Assembly (NCBI RefSeq): GCF_006716485.1
Contig: NZ_VFPD01000001.1
Coordinates: 2,896,008 to 2,960,007 of the forward strand
DNA length: 64,000 nucleotides
DNA from: Chryseobacterium aquifrigidense
GTDB taxonomy: Bacteria > Bacteroidota > Bacteroidia > Flavobacteriales > Weeksellaceae
Direction of reading: 5' to 3'
In this document: piece by piece, positions 36,474 to 44,978 of the stretch
Position numbering within the stretch: the first letter of the stretch is position 1
Layout: each line of letters starts with the position of its first letter
Program-made: the position numbers and the translations under genes
Notes under the pieces: generated by a model
Told to the model about the DNA's origin: nothing
Database searches by the model: none
The model's input: the letters and a program-made list of their open reading frames with translations, nothing else

Positions 36474-36860
36474 CTAAAAAAACTTCTCCAGCCAGTCGTT
36501 TTCCAGACGTTTTATTTTTTTGGTTTCAGGATCAAACAAAATCCAGAGTGTGCTTGAATTTACCACAAGTTCATCATTGCAATAGAATTCAACTTTTCTT
36601 GGCTGTTTGGCTCCTTCGGGAGTCAGGGGATAGGTTCTTACCGTAATGATATCATCCAGATAAACCTGTTTTTTGTATTGAATATGATGATCCAGAAGCA
36701 TCCAGGCATCATTTACATATTCTGTTTTATGTTTCAAAACATCCCAGTGTTCTGCGGCTACTTCTTCCACCCAATGCACATACTGTACATTATTTACATG
36801 GTTGTTCTGATCAATATGATCTTCTGTTACTTTGATCTGTTTTTCGTACATTAAATTCAT
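36474..36860 (-). CDS. Acyl-CoA thioesterase (4HBT hot-dog fold)
   Basis: A 128-residue hot-dog protein: VTEDHIDQNNHVNNVQYVHWVEEVAAEHW matches the 4HBT signature (D-x2-NHV-NN-x-Y), with the rest forming the sheet. A second ATG lies three codons inside (36851). It hydrolyses acyl-CoA or acyl-ACP thioesters; the natural acyl chain is unknown. Confidence 0.87.
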   Translation of the reverse strand: MNLMYEKQIKVTEDHIDQNNHVNNVQYVHWVEEVAAEHWDVLKHKTEYVNDAWMLLDHHIQYKKQVYLDDIITVRTYPLTPEGAKQPRKVEFYCNDELVVNSSTLWILFDPETKKIKRLENDWLEKFF

Positions 36861-36929
36861 TCTCCTGAAAGTTTACTCAAATGTATCATTTTAAAATAAA
36901 ATTTCTTCATTCAGGCACTTACTTTAACG

Positions 36930-36966
36930 CACAAAAAAAACGGAATCATAAATTCTGATTCCGTTG
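36930..36966 (-). terminator. Terminator of the OmpH gene
   Basis: AACGGAATCA pairs with TGATTCCGTT, loop of 7, followed by T8 on the minus strand. Confidence 0.8.
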
Positions 36967-36989
36967 TAATATTCAGTATATTGAAACTT

Positions 36990-37562
36990 TTATTTAGATT
37001 TTCCAGCAGGTTTCGTTGGGGTTGCTGTAGCTCCTAATTTAGTTTTTACAAGAGCTGTGATATCTTCACTTCCATCAGTATAAACCAAATTGTTAGATTC
37101 ATGGAATGATGTATCGAATATAAAATTCAATCCTTTTTCTTTAGCAACAGCAGAAATTACACTCTTTACCTTTTGCTGTAAAGGAGTGTACAATTCACTT
37201 TGCTTAGCTGAAATATCTTTAGCCGCCTGTGCTCTTGAATCTTCTATTTTTTTTCCTAAAGTCTGCAATTCTGTTTGTGCTGCCATCAGTTCTTTAGTTA
37301 CAGCTTCTTTGTTGGCTTCACTAAGAGTCTTTTCTTTAGCCTGTGCTGCTTTTAGTTTAGTCTGATAATCACCGATCATTTTTTCAATTTCAGCCTGCTT
37401 AGCTTTAGTCAGGTTATCAATAGTAGTTCCTATAGTGGTTACTTCAGATAAACTTGCAAAAATATCCTCTGTGTTTACACTTCCAACCTTCTGTTGAGCA
37501 TTTGCAGCATTTGCAGTAAGCGTTAATCCTAATGTAATAAAAAGTACTTTAATTAAATTCAT
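36990..37562 (-). CDS. OmpH/Skp family periplasmic chaperone-like protein
   Basis: The ATG at 37562 gives 190 residues with a signal peptide ending NAANAQQ; the 15 codons further upstream are unlikely. The mature part, KVGSVNTEDIFASLSEV, then a long alanine/lysine-rich coiled coil (residues 55-125) and AVAKEKGLNFIFDTSF, matches OmpH/Skp chaperones, which protect outer membrane proteins in the periplasm. The C-terminal tail ATPTKPAGKSK is Pro/Lys-rich. Confidence 0.9.
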   Translation of the reverse strand: MNLIKVLFITLGLTLTANAANAQQKVGSVNTEDIFASLSEVTTIGTTIDNLTKAKQAEIEKMIGDYQTKLKAAQAKEKTLSEANKEAVTKELMAAQTELQTLGKKIEDSRAQAAKDISAKQSELYTPLQQKVKSVISAVAKEKGLNFIFDTSFHESNNLVYTDGSEDITALVKTKLGATATPTKPAGKSK

Positions 37563-37690
37563 TTTTAATAATATTTTTTTCAGCCCCAAATATAATTCAA
37601 ATTTCAATTACTTATCATGTAGTATTTATTTCTTTATTATTTTGAGATATCAATACGGTAAAAACAGGTTCAACCCCCTTTAAACAAAAG

Positions 37691-37720
37691 AAAAACCTTC
37701 CCACAGACGAGAAGGTTTAA
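37691..37720 (-). terminator. Terminator of the glyoxylate operon
   Basis: AAACCTTC pairs with GAAGGTTT, loop of 10, with a T-rich stretch after it on the minus strand, 26 bases past the aceA stop. Confidence 0.65.
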
Positions 37721-37745
37721 CATCAAAAAATATGGAAAAAAATGA

Positions 37746-39026
37746 CTAATGGAATTGTGCCGTTTCTGTAGAATCTTTCATGGCTACAGTAGCTGAAGCG
37801 CCGCTGGTAACAATATTCTGTATTTCATCAAAATATCCGGTTCCTACAAAAGACTGATGTTTCACTGCCCGGAATCCTTTCTGCTGTAATGCAAACTCAC
37901 GCTCCTGAAGCTCCGAATATCCGGCCATTCCTCTTTCTTTATAAGCTAAAGCCAATTCAAACATGGCGGTGTTCAGGGCATGGAATCCTGCAAGGGTAAT
38001 AAACTGGAATTTGTATCCCATTTTAGCCAGCTCTTCACGGAAAGTGGACATTTCTTCTACACTCAGTCTTGCGGCCCAGTTGAACGAAGGTGAACAATTG
38101 TAAGCAAGCATTTTCCCTGGAAATTTCGCATGAATTCCTTCTGCAAATTTTCTGGCCTGCTCCAGATCGGGATTAGAAGTTTCCATCCAGATCAGATCTG
38201 CGTATGGCGCATATGACAAACCTCTATCGATGCCCTGTTCTACTCCGTTTCTCACCACGTAAAATCCTTCAGAAGTTCTTTCTCCTGTCACGAATTTTTT
38301 ATCCCTGTCATCAATATCAGAAGTCAGTAAATCTGCGGCATCTGCATCTGTTCTTGCAATAATAAGACTTGGAACACCTAATACGTCGGCAGCCAGACGT
38401 GCTGCAATCAGTTTATTCACTGCTTCCTGGGTAGGCACTAATACTTTTCCTCCTAAGTGTCCGCATTTTTTTGCAGAAGAAAGCTGATCTTCAAAATGTA
38501 CGGCAGCAGCTCCTGCTTCGATCATTTGTTTCATCAGTTCAAAAGCATTCAGATTGCCTCCAAAACCAGCTTCAGCGTCGGCAATGATAGGTACAAGATA
38601 TTCTTTATTTCCTGTTCCGCTTACCGATTGTACCTGATCTGCTCTCAATAAAGCATTATTAATTTTCTTTACCACAGAAGGCACTGAATTGGCTGGATAC
38701 AATGACTGATCCGGATACATTTCTCCCGATAAATTGGCATCTGCAGCTACCTGCCATCCTGAAAGATAAATTGCTTCCAGCCCGGCATCCACTTCCTGCA
38801 CCGCCTGATTACCCGTTAATGCACCCAATCCTGCCACATAATCCTGAGTATTCAATTTATCCCAGAATTTTTTGGACATTTCTGTAGCAATAGTATAATC
38901 TATGGTATAAGAACCACGAAGTTTTAAAACTTCTGCTGCTGTATAAGGCCTTTTTACACCGTTCCAACGTGGATTTGTCAACCAATCTTGTTCCAGAGCC
39001 TGGATTTGTTCTTGTCTTGTTTTCAT
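37746..39026 (-). CDS. aceA: Isocitrate lyase
   Basis: Starting at the ATG at 39026 the protein has 426 residues, matching bacterial isocitrate lyase; the frame upstream comes from a low-complexity repeat. The signature [14 protein letters not shown] with catalytic Cys is near residue 187, and ADAEAGFGG and [11 protein letters not shown] bind the metal and substrate. It cleaves isocitrate to glyoxylate and succinate. It lies 120 bases downstream of aceB in one operon of the glyoxylate shunt. Confidence 0.95.
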   Translation of the reverse strand: MKTRQEQIQALEQDWLTNPRWNGVKRPYTAAEVLKLRGSYTIDYTIATEMSKKFWDKLNTQDYVAGLGALTGNQAVQEVDAGLEAIYLSGWQVAADANLSGEMYPDQSLYPANSVPSVVKKINNALLRADQVQSVSGTGNKEYLVPIIADAEAGFGGNLNAFELMKQMIEAGAAAVHFEDQLSSAKKCGHLGGKVLVPTQEAVNKLIAARLAADVLGVPSLIIARTDADAADLLTSDIDDRDKKFVTGERTSEGFYVVRNGVEQGIDRGLSYAPYADLIWMETSNPDLEQARKFAEGIHAKFPGKMLAYNCSPSFNWAARLSVEEMSTFREELAKMGYKFQFITLAGFHALNTAMFELALAYKERGMAGYSELQEREFALQQKGFRAVKHQSFVGTGYFDEIQNIVTSGASATVAMKDSTETAQFH

Positions 39027-39044
39027 AATATTTGGATTTTGTTT

Positions 39045-39100
39045 GATTAGATTTTGGGTTTCGAGATTCGGGATTCGGGGTACGAGGTTCAGGGTTTGAG
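39045..39100. repeat. Degenerate heptamer repeat (TTCGGGA/TTCGAGA), copy 1
   Basis: TTTCGAGATTCGGGATTCGG followed by drifting units between aceB and aceA. Similar blocks lie at 42373-42405 and 43300-43351. Confidence 0.6.
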
Positions 39101-39146
39101 ATATGATTGTCAAACTTTCAGATACTTGTACTCTCCCACTCTCTAA

Positions 39147-40721
39147 CTAAATAAAAGGATATGCTTTAAGGGTCAGAAATTCTTCAAATTTTTCACAGAA
39201 AATCAATTCATTGAAAAGTTCTTTGGCAAGGTTAAATTTTCCATGTTGGAAACGGGCTTCTCCTACATACTTTTCAATATTATCCATTTCTTCTTTTTCC
39301 CACTGCAATACCATGCTTCGGGTTAATGTTCTGTCATCGCTCAGAACCGCTTCATTTTTCAGCCATTGCCAGATTTGTGTCCTTGAAATCTCGGCAGTTG
39401 CAGCATCTTCCATCAGGTTATAAATGGCGGCAGCGCCAGTTCCCATCAGCCAGCTTTCCAGATAAAGAATTCCTACATTGATATTTTTCCGGACTCCTTT
39501 TTCGGTAATATCACCTTTGGGAATTTCCAGCAGCTGGCTTTCTGTTATATGATATTCAAATTTTTTATCGATCTGATTTCTGGAAGGCATATGCTCGTCA
39601 AAAATTTCTTTTGCCACCGCTACCAATGCCGGATGTGCTACCCACGTTCCGTCATGACCATTTTTCACTTCTCTTTCTTTGTCACTTTTCACTTTTTCAA
39701 AAGCCTTTGTATTGGCTTCGTCATCGTCTTTTACCGGAATTTGGGCTGCCATTCCTCCAATAGCATGTACATTTCTTTTATGGCAGATTTCGATCACTCT
39801 TTTTGAATAAGCACTCATAAAGGGAGAAGTCATGGTTACCTGATCTCTGTCCGGAACGATAAATTCGGGAAGGTTTCTGAATTTTTTAATGTAAGAGAAA
39901 ATATAATCCCATCTCCCACAATTCAATCCTGCGCTGTGTTCTTTTAATTCAAATAAAATTTCATCAATCTGAAATGATGCGGTAATTGTTTCTATTAAAA
40001 CAGTGGCTTTGATAGTTCCCTCCGGAATTCCCAGGTAGTTTTGTGCAAAAACAAAAACCTCATTCCACCATCGGGCTTCTTTATAGTGCTCTAATTTCGG
40101 AAGATAAAAATAAGGACCACTTCCGTTTTCCAGAAGCTGTTTTGCATTTCTGAAAAAGTACATTCCAAAATCGGTCAGCGATCCGGAAGCTTTTTCTCCA
40201 TTAATTTCAATATGTTTCTCAGGAAGATGAAGCCCCCTTGGACGAACCTGTAAAACGGCTGTTTTTTCATTAAGGGTATATGCCTTTCCCTTTTCGTTGA
40301 CAAAATCAATCTTTCGGTTAATGGCATCAGAAAGATTGATCTGCCCCTGGATACAGTTTTCCCACACCGGCGAGCTGCTGTCTTCAAAATCAGCCATAAA
40401 TGTAGAAGCTCCGGAATTCAGGGCATTGATAATCATCTTGCGGTCAACCGGGCCGGTAATTTCTACTCTTCGATCCAACATATCGTCAGGAAGCGGAGCA
40501 CATACCCAATTCCCGTTCCGGATGTCTTCAGTTTCTTTTAAGAACTCCGGAAGGTTTCCCTGGTCAAAATGATGCTGAGTATTTTTTCTTTCTTCTAAAA
40601 GTTCAAGTCTTTTATGATTAAAGTTCTGATGAAGCGAAATCAGAAAATCTGCCAAATCAGGAGTAAATATTTCCTCAAACTGCTTCTGCGACTTTATTTC
40701 TAACTGAGTCTTTGTTTCCAT
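39147..40721 (-). CDS. aceB: Malate synthase A
   Basis: A 524-residue protein of malate synthase A length. FMADFEDSSSPVWENCIQGQ, LHLPEKHIEINGE, ATVLIETITASFQIDEILFEL, GLNCGRWDYIFSYIKKF and NVGILYLESWLMGTGAAAIYNLMEDAATAEISR are diagnostic. The metal Glu/Asp and catalytic acid regions are present. It condenses glyoxylate with acetyl-CoA. First gene of the aceBA operon, divergent from the XRE regulator with palindromic sites between. Confidence 0.95.
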   Translation of the reverse strand: METKTQLEIKSQKQFEEIFTPDLADFLISLHQNFNHKRLELLEERKNTQHHFDQGNLPEFLKETEDIRNGNWVCAPLPDDMLDRRVEITGPVDRKMIINALNSGASTFMADFEDSSSPVWENCIQGQINLSDAINRKIDFVNEKGKAYTLNEKTAVLQVRPRGLHLPEKHIEINGEKASGSLTDFGMYFFRNAKQLLENGSGPYFYLPKLEHYKEARWWNEVFVFAQNYLGIPEGTIKATVLIETITASFQIDEILFELKEHSAGLNCGRWDYIFSYIKKFRNLPEFIVPDRDQVTMTSPFMSAYSKRVIEICHKRNVHAIGGMAAQIPVKDDDEANTKAFEKVKSDKEREVKNGHDGTWVAHPALVAVAKEIFDEHMPSRNQIDKKFEYHITESQLLEIPKGDITEKGVRKNINVGILYLESWLMGTGAAAIYNLMEDAATAEISRTQIWQWLKNEAVLSDDRTLTRSMVLQWEKEEMDNIEKYVGEARFQHGKFNLAKELFNELIFCEKFEEFLTLKAYPFI

Positions 40722-40749
40722 AACTTATTGATTTTGTGATTTGATGTTA

Positions 40750-40757
40750 CAAACATA
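40750..40757 (-). promoter_or_regulatory. Putative -7 box of the aceBA operon (TATGTTTG)
   Basis: TATGTTTG on the minus strand fits TAnnTTTG and lies 28 bases before the aceB ATG. The palindrome at 40777-40790 sits just upstream, at about -35 to -48. Confidence 0.5.
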
Positions 40758-40776
40758 AATAAAAATTTTCACAATC

Positions 40777-40790
40777 AGCGAACGTTCGCT
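40777..40790. promoter_or_regulatory. Palindromic operator candidate 1 (AGCGAACGTTCGCT)
   Basis: A perfect 14-bp palindrome in the divergent gap between aceB and the XRE regulator, near the aceBA promoter -33 region. Confidence 0.6.
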
Positions 40791-40810
40791 AATTTTATTT
40801 AAAAATTATT

Positions 40811-40826
40811 ATGCGAATAATCGCAT
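40811..40826. promoter_or_regulatory. Palindromic operator candidate 2 (ATGCGA-ATAA-TCGCAT)
   Basis: 6-bp arms with a 4-base spacer that share the GCGA/TCGC half-site with candidate 1. It lies just upstream of the regulator's own -7 box. Confidence 0.55.
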
Positions 40827-40835
40827 CTAATTATT

Positions 40836-40843
40836 TATATTTG
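40836..40843 (+). promoter_or_regulatory. Putative -7 box of the XRE regulator (TATATTTG)
   Basis: TATATTTG matches TAnnTTTG and ends 4 bases before the ATG at 40848, so a leaderless transcript is likely. Confidence 0.5.
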
Positions 40844-40847
40844 AGTA

Positions 40848-42326
40848 ATGAATTCAGAAAGTGACTTTATCAAAACAGTTTTCGGACTAAAACTGAAACA
40901 GCAGAGACAAAAGAAAAACTGGTCTCTGCAGGATCTTGCTGTAAAGACAGGATTATCAAAATCTTACCTCAACGAAATTGAGAATGGAAAAAAATATCCC
41001 AAGCACGATAAAATTATCCAGCTTTCTGAAGCACTAAGCTGTACTTTCGATGATCTGGTTTCTACCAAGCTGGATAAAAGCCTTGCTCCTTTCAACGAAA
41101 TTCTTCAGTCTGATTTCTTCAAAGAAGTTCCTCTGGAACTGTTCGGGATCAATAAAAACAACCTTATCAGTATAATCAGTGATGCTCCTAAAAAAGTAAC
41201 CGCTTTTATCAATGCTCTTATTGAAATTTCTCAGAATTATAATCTGGGGAAGGAAAGATTCTATTTTGCGGTATTAAGGTCTTTTCAGGAATTGTATGAT
41301 AACTATTTTCCGGAAATTGAAGAAAAAGTAAGGCTGTTTACCCAGGAAAATCACTTAAAAATCGGGAAAAGCTTAAAGTCTGATATTCTGGAGAAAATTC
41401 TTGGAGAAAAATTCAGCTACACTATTCAGTCAGAAGATTTTGAAAAATATGGAACCCTGGATAACCTTCGTTCTCTTTTCATTCCGGAGAAAAAACTTTT
41501 GCTTCTGAATCAAAAACTGGAAAAGGATCAGAAAACGTTCATCCTTGCCAAAGAAATTGGTTTCAATGTACTGGAATTAAAAAATCGTCCCAATACGTAT
41601 TCATGGCTGGACTTTGGAAGTTTTGAAGAAATACTGAATAATTTTTATGCTTCTTATTTCGCTGGCGCTTTGCTTATTTCAAAAGAACCGGTTATTGAAA
41701 AGACTTCGGAATTTTTTCAGCAAAATACCTGGGAGCCCAAAAATTTCGAAAGCCTGATCAATAGCTTCACCCGTTCACCGGAAACCTTTTATTACCGCCT
41801 TACGAATATTCTTTCGGCTGAGATGGGGATCAGGGATCTTTTTTATTTATGTCTGGTCAAAAAGAAAAATTCGGATAAAATTCAGATTTTAAAGGAGCTG
41901 CATCTTAATCATCAACAGGCGCCTCACGCCAATGCTACCAATGAACATTATTGCAGAAGATGGATTGCTGTGAAAAATCTCGATGATTTAAAAGAAAATG
42001 AGACACAGACAGATGCTCAGATTTCTCATTACAAAGACCAGGGAATAAGCTATCTGGTGATTTCTACCTCACAGAAAAATCCTTTCTCAGATGGAAGTAA
42101 CAGAAGTTATTGTCTGGGGATTTTACTGAATTCTCAAACGATTAAAAAAATAGGTTTTATCAAGTCTCCTTCTTTAAAAACCATCAACGTAGGAGTTACC
42201 TGCGAATCCTGCAGTATTCCTGACTGTGAAGTAAGACAAGCTCCACCGGTAAGACTGGAAAAGGAACATTTTAATCTGAGTATGAAGAGCTCTGTAGAGA
42301 AGATCAGGAAGAGATTTGAGAATTAG
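40848..42326 (+). CDS. XRE family regulator of the glyoxylate/short-chain fatty acid type
   Basis: A 492-residue protein. N-terminal HTH (residues 12-70: LKLKQQRQKKNWSLQDLAVKTGLSKSYLNEIENGKKYP), a middle domain like the IrrE/ImmA-related region but lacking HExxH, and a C-terminal Cys-rich part VTCESCSIPDCEVRQAPP. This is the layout of RamB/ScfR-type regulators that respond to acetyl- or propionyl-CoA. Its divergence from aceBA and the palindromes between them support control of the glyoxylate shunt (inference). Confidence 0.88.
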   Translation: MNSESDFIKTVFGLKLKQQRQKKNWSLQDLAVKTGLSKSYLNEIENGKKYPKHDKIIQLSEALSCTFDDLVSTKLDKSLAPFNEILQSDFFKEVPLELFGINKNNLISIISDAPKKVTAFINALIEISQNYNLGKERFYFAVLRSFQELYDNYFPEIEEKVRLFTQENHLKIGKSLKSDILEKILGEKFSYTIQSEDFEKYGTLDNLRSLFIPEKKLLLLNQKLEKDQKTFILAKEIGFNVLELKNRPNTYSWLDFGSFEEILNNFYASYFAGALLISKEPVIEKTSEFFQQNTWEPKNFESLINSFTRSPETFYYRLTNILSAEMGIRDLFYLCLVKKKNSDKIQILKELHLNHQQAPHANATNEHYCRRWIAVKNLDDLKENETQTDAQISHYKDQGISYLVISTSQKNPFSDGSNRSYCLGILLNSQTIKKIGFIKSPSLKTINVGVTCESCSIPDCEVRQAPPVRLEKEHFNLSMKSSVEKIRKRFEN

Positions 42327-42334
42327 TATGTGAA

Positions 42335-42371
42335 TAGTGAATCGTCAATTCGCTTCGCTTGTGAATTTTTA
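42335..42371 (-). repeat. Dispersed repeat, copy 2 (inverted)
   Basis: The reverse complement (AATTcACAAGCGAAGCGAAT, then TGACgATTCAC) repeats 30781-30818 with three differences. Confidence 0.65.
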
Positions 42372-42372
42372 T

Positions 42373-42405
42373 TCGGGATGCGAGATTCGAGATTCGAGAT
42401 TCGAG
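42373..42405. repeat. 7-bp tandem repeat CGAGATT, copy 2
   Basis: Three and a half perfect CGAGATT units at 42381-42405, preceded by TTCGGGATG. Confidence 0.7.
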
Positions 42406-42639
42406 TTTATTAATAATCAATTTGCTGCTGAAATTTACATGTAACTATATTTATCTAAACGCTGAATTCGCAAAGTTTTCTATTATAATTTTAGAATATT
42501 TGCTCGCGAAGACATACACTCAGCAACAAAAAGGTTTTTCCCTTGCTAAATGAAATGATCTTGTGAACAATACAAATTCACCATTGGCTTTGCAAAGCAA
42601 AATCTGACAATTATTTTCTATCTTAGTAAAAACACATTC

Positions 42640-43293
42640 ATGATATTAGATTTATTGTTTCCGAATCGTTGCATTCACTGCAACAAAATCATTGACCCTG
42701 AACTTTTGGTTTGTGGCCTTTGCTTTAATCAGATTCACTTTACCCATTATGATTATTTCGAAAATAATCCAATCAAAGAAAAATGTAATTTATTTTTCCC
42801 TGTAGAGAACACTTTTGCACTGATACAGTTTGAAGAGGAAGGTTTAAGCCGTAAGATTATTCACGACCTAAAATACAGAAGCAGGGAAAAAGTCGGTAAG
42901 ATTCTCGCAGGCTGGACAACAGAACGTCTGGATTTCAAGAATGAAAAACCTGACTTACTGGCAAGTGTTCCTCTTCATCCCAGGAAACTGAAAGAGCGCG
43001 GATATAATCAACTCCATTTGTTCACTGAAACCTTATCTGCATTTTACAACATTCCTTTCGATCACGGATTAATCAAAAGAAATCATTATTCAAAAGCACA
43101 GGCTTTAAAAGATAAAAAACATAGATTGGAGTCTTCTAATACATTCTCTGTCACACAAGCTGTTACGGGAAAGCATATTCTTTTGATCGACGATGTTTTT
43201 ACCACAGGAAATACTGTTTCATCGATTGCTTGGGAAATTTTAAATGCCGGAAATAACAGAGTGAGTGTAATGGTGATGGCAGTGGATGTTTGA
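42640..43293 (+). CDS. ComF family protein
   Basis: A 217-residue protein. Zinc-finger-like N-terminus CIHCNKIIDPELLVCGLC, then the phosphoribosyltransferase motif HILLIDDVFTTGNTVSSIAWEIL. The pattern matches ComF/GntX amidophosphoribosyltransferase-like proteins, linked to DNA uptake and transformation in some bacteria. The start MILDLLFPNRC fits. No other competence gene is visible. Confidence 0.88.
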   Translation: MILDLLFPNRCIHCNKIIDPELLVCGLCFNQIHFTHYDYFENNPIKEKCNLFFPVENTFALIQFEEEGLSRKIIHDLKYRSREKVGKILAGWTTERLDFKNEKPDLLASVPLHPRKLKERGYNQLHLFTETLSAFYNIPFDHGLIKRNHYSKAQALKDKKHRLESSNTFSVTQAVTGKHILLIDDVFTTGNTVSSIAWEILNAGNNRVSVMVMAVDV

Positions 43294-43299
43294 TATGGA

Positions 43300-43351
43300 A
43301 TTCGGGATACGAGTTTCGAGGTGTGGGGTGCAAGTTTCGGGTTTCGGGATT
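43300..43351. repeat. Degenerate heptamer repeat (TTCGGGA), copy 3
   Basis: Drifting units ATTCGGGATACGAGTTTCGA and TTTCGGGTTTCGGGATT after comF. Confidence 0.55.
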
Positions 43352-43475
43352 TTATGTGCGGAGCCATAATCAAGAATATTTTCAAACCCTACAATTATCA
43401 AACACTCTTACACTTCCACCCCATCTATTTTCACGATTCAATTCTTTTTCCTAATTTTCAGGAAACTATACAACA

Positions 43476-44162
43476 ATGCCCAATCTGATTTTACTGCACG
43501 GAGCTTTAGGCCACAGCGACATTTTTAAGCCTTATCTGAATGTTCTGTCATCCTATTTTACAGTTCATACTCCCCTTTTTTCGGGACATGGAGACCAGGA
43601 ACTTCCTGAAGGCAGCCTTACTATTAAGAAGTATGTTCAGGAATTATCTGAGTATTGTAAGGTGAATAATCTGACAGACGTATCTATTTTTGGACACAGC
43701 ATGGGAGGTTATGTTGCGCTTTGCTACGCCATGGAAAACCCTGACAATGTAAATTCTGTTATAACACTGGGAACAAAGTTTGACTGGACTGAGGAAGAGG
43801 CCATAAAAGAAAGCAAGATGCTTAATCCGGATGTGATTCTTGAAAAAATTCCCCAGTATGCTCAGCTTTTAGAATCTCAGCACGGAACAAAATGGAAACA
43901 GCTTCTTCCAGCTATTGCTGATCTGATGATTGATTTAGGTAAAAATCCTCCGCTGGAAAATAATTTTGCCACGATTACCACTCCGGTTCAAATCATGGTA
44001 GGTGATAAAGATAATATGGTAACTCTGGAAGAGAGTGCGAGGGTTTACAGAAGCCTTCCTAATGCAAAATTGGCCGTACTCCCGGACACCAAGCATCCTA
44101 TGGATAAAGTACGACCCAATTTATTATTGAATTTAATAAAAGATTTCTGGAATCTTTCTTAA
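43476..44162 (+). CDS. Alpha/beta hydrolase
   Basis: A 228-residue alpha/beta-fold hydrolase. LILLHGALGHSDIF gives the oxyanion region, SIFGHSMGGYVALCYA the nucleophile elbow (GxSxG), PVQIMVGDKDNMV the acid and LPDTKHPMDKV the catalytic His. No signal peptide, so cytoplasmic. The substrate is unknown. Its stop is separated by one base from the stop of upp on the other strand. Confidence 0.9.
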   Translation: MPNLILLHGALGHSDIFKPYLNVLSSYFTVHTPLFSGHGDQELPEGSLTIKKYVQELSEYCKVNNLTDVSIFGHSMGGYVALCYAMENPDNVNSVITLGTKFDWTEEEAIKESKMLNPDVILEKIPQYAQLLESQHGTKWKQLLPAIADLMIDLGKNPPLENNFATITTPVQIMVGDKDNMVTLEESARVYRSLPNAKLAVLPDTKHPMDKVRPNLLLNLIKDFWNLS

Positions 44163-44163
44163 T

Positions 44164-44814
44164 TTATCGCTGAAGTTTTTCTCCGTAGCTCAAATCTCCG
44201 GCATCTCCCAATCCTGGTGTGATATACCCTTTTGAAGTTAAATGTTCATCAATAGCTCCTACCCAGATGTGAGCTTCAGGATATGCATTCCGGATAGTTT
44301 CAACTCCTTGTTTCGATGCAATGGCTGCAACAATATGAAGCTGTGTTGGGTTTCCGTTGGTCAGCAAATCTTTGATAGCTTCAATGAGAGATGCTCCTGT
44401 TGCCAGCATGGGATCTGCTACGATTAACGGTCTTCCTTCAATGCTTGGACAGGTAAGATAATCCTGTTTGATTGAGAAATAATCGTTGGCATCATGTTTT
44501 CGGTAAGCAGCTACAAAACCGCAGTCTGCCCTGTCCAGATAGTTCAGAATACCCTCGAATAACGGAACTCCGGCTCTTAAAATAGTTGTAATAACCGGTT
44601 GTACAGCAATTTCCCTGCTTTTTATTGTATCTAAAGGAGTTTGAATTTCTACTTCCCTGTACTCCAGACCTTTACTTATTTCAAAAGCGGCAATCTCCCC
44701 TATTCTTTCCATATTCCTTCTGAATCTCATTCGGTCATGCTGGATCGTAACGTTTCTAAGTTCGTTAATCCATTCGTTGACAAGAGAAAATTGTTGCGAT
44801 AAAATAGTAAGCAT
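44164..44814 (-). CDS. upp: Uracil phosphoribosyltransferase
   Basis: A 216-residue protein of the Upp family: TTILRAGVPLFEGILNYLDRAD, VADPMLATGASLIEAIKDL (PRPP-binding DPMLATG) and YITPGLGDAGDLSYGEKLQR, which binds uracil. It turns uracil and PRPP into UMP in the pyrimidine salvage pathway. The convergent hydrolase gene ends one base away, and no terminator is visible between them. Confidence 0.95.
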   Translation of the reverse strand: MLTILSQQFSLVNEWINELRNVTIQHDRMRFRRNMERIGEIAAFEISKGLEYREVEIQTPLDTIKSREIAVQPVITTILRAGVPLFEGILNYLDRADCGFVAAYRKHDANDYFSIKQDYLTCPSIEGRPLIVADPMLATGASLIEAIKDLLTNGNPTQLHIVAAIASKQGVETIRNAYPEAHIWVGAIDEHLTSKGYITPGLGDAGDLSYGEKLQR

Positions 44815-44920
44815 GAAAATTTAATTTTAATTTCAGTTAATTGATATTAATTGCTGCAAAATTACAACTAAAAAACGAATTGAAAGATTGGGCTTAAGGA
44901 GAAAGTCTGTTCTGATGAAA

Positions 44921-44960
44921 TAAAACCCTCCGGCAAGCTTCGCTTGCCGGAGGGTTTTTG
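44921..44960 (-). terminator. Strong terminator after der
   Basis: A stem of about 16 bp (AAAACCCTCCGGCAAGC with GCTTGCCGGAGGGTTTT), loop TTC, with T-rich flank. It is 19 bases after the der stop. Confidence 0.9.
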
Positions 44961-44978
44961 ATGAACAATTGTTCTTTA

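Larger units (their letters stand above)
42327..42639. other. Gene-free gap with repeats
   Basis: The 313-base gap holds the second copy of a dispersed repeat (42335-42371), a 7-bp tandem repeat (42373-42405) and a CGCAAAG piece at 42470. No gene was found. Confidence 0.6.
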
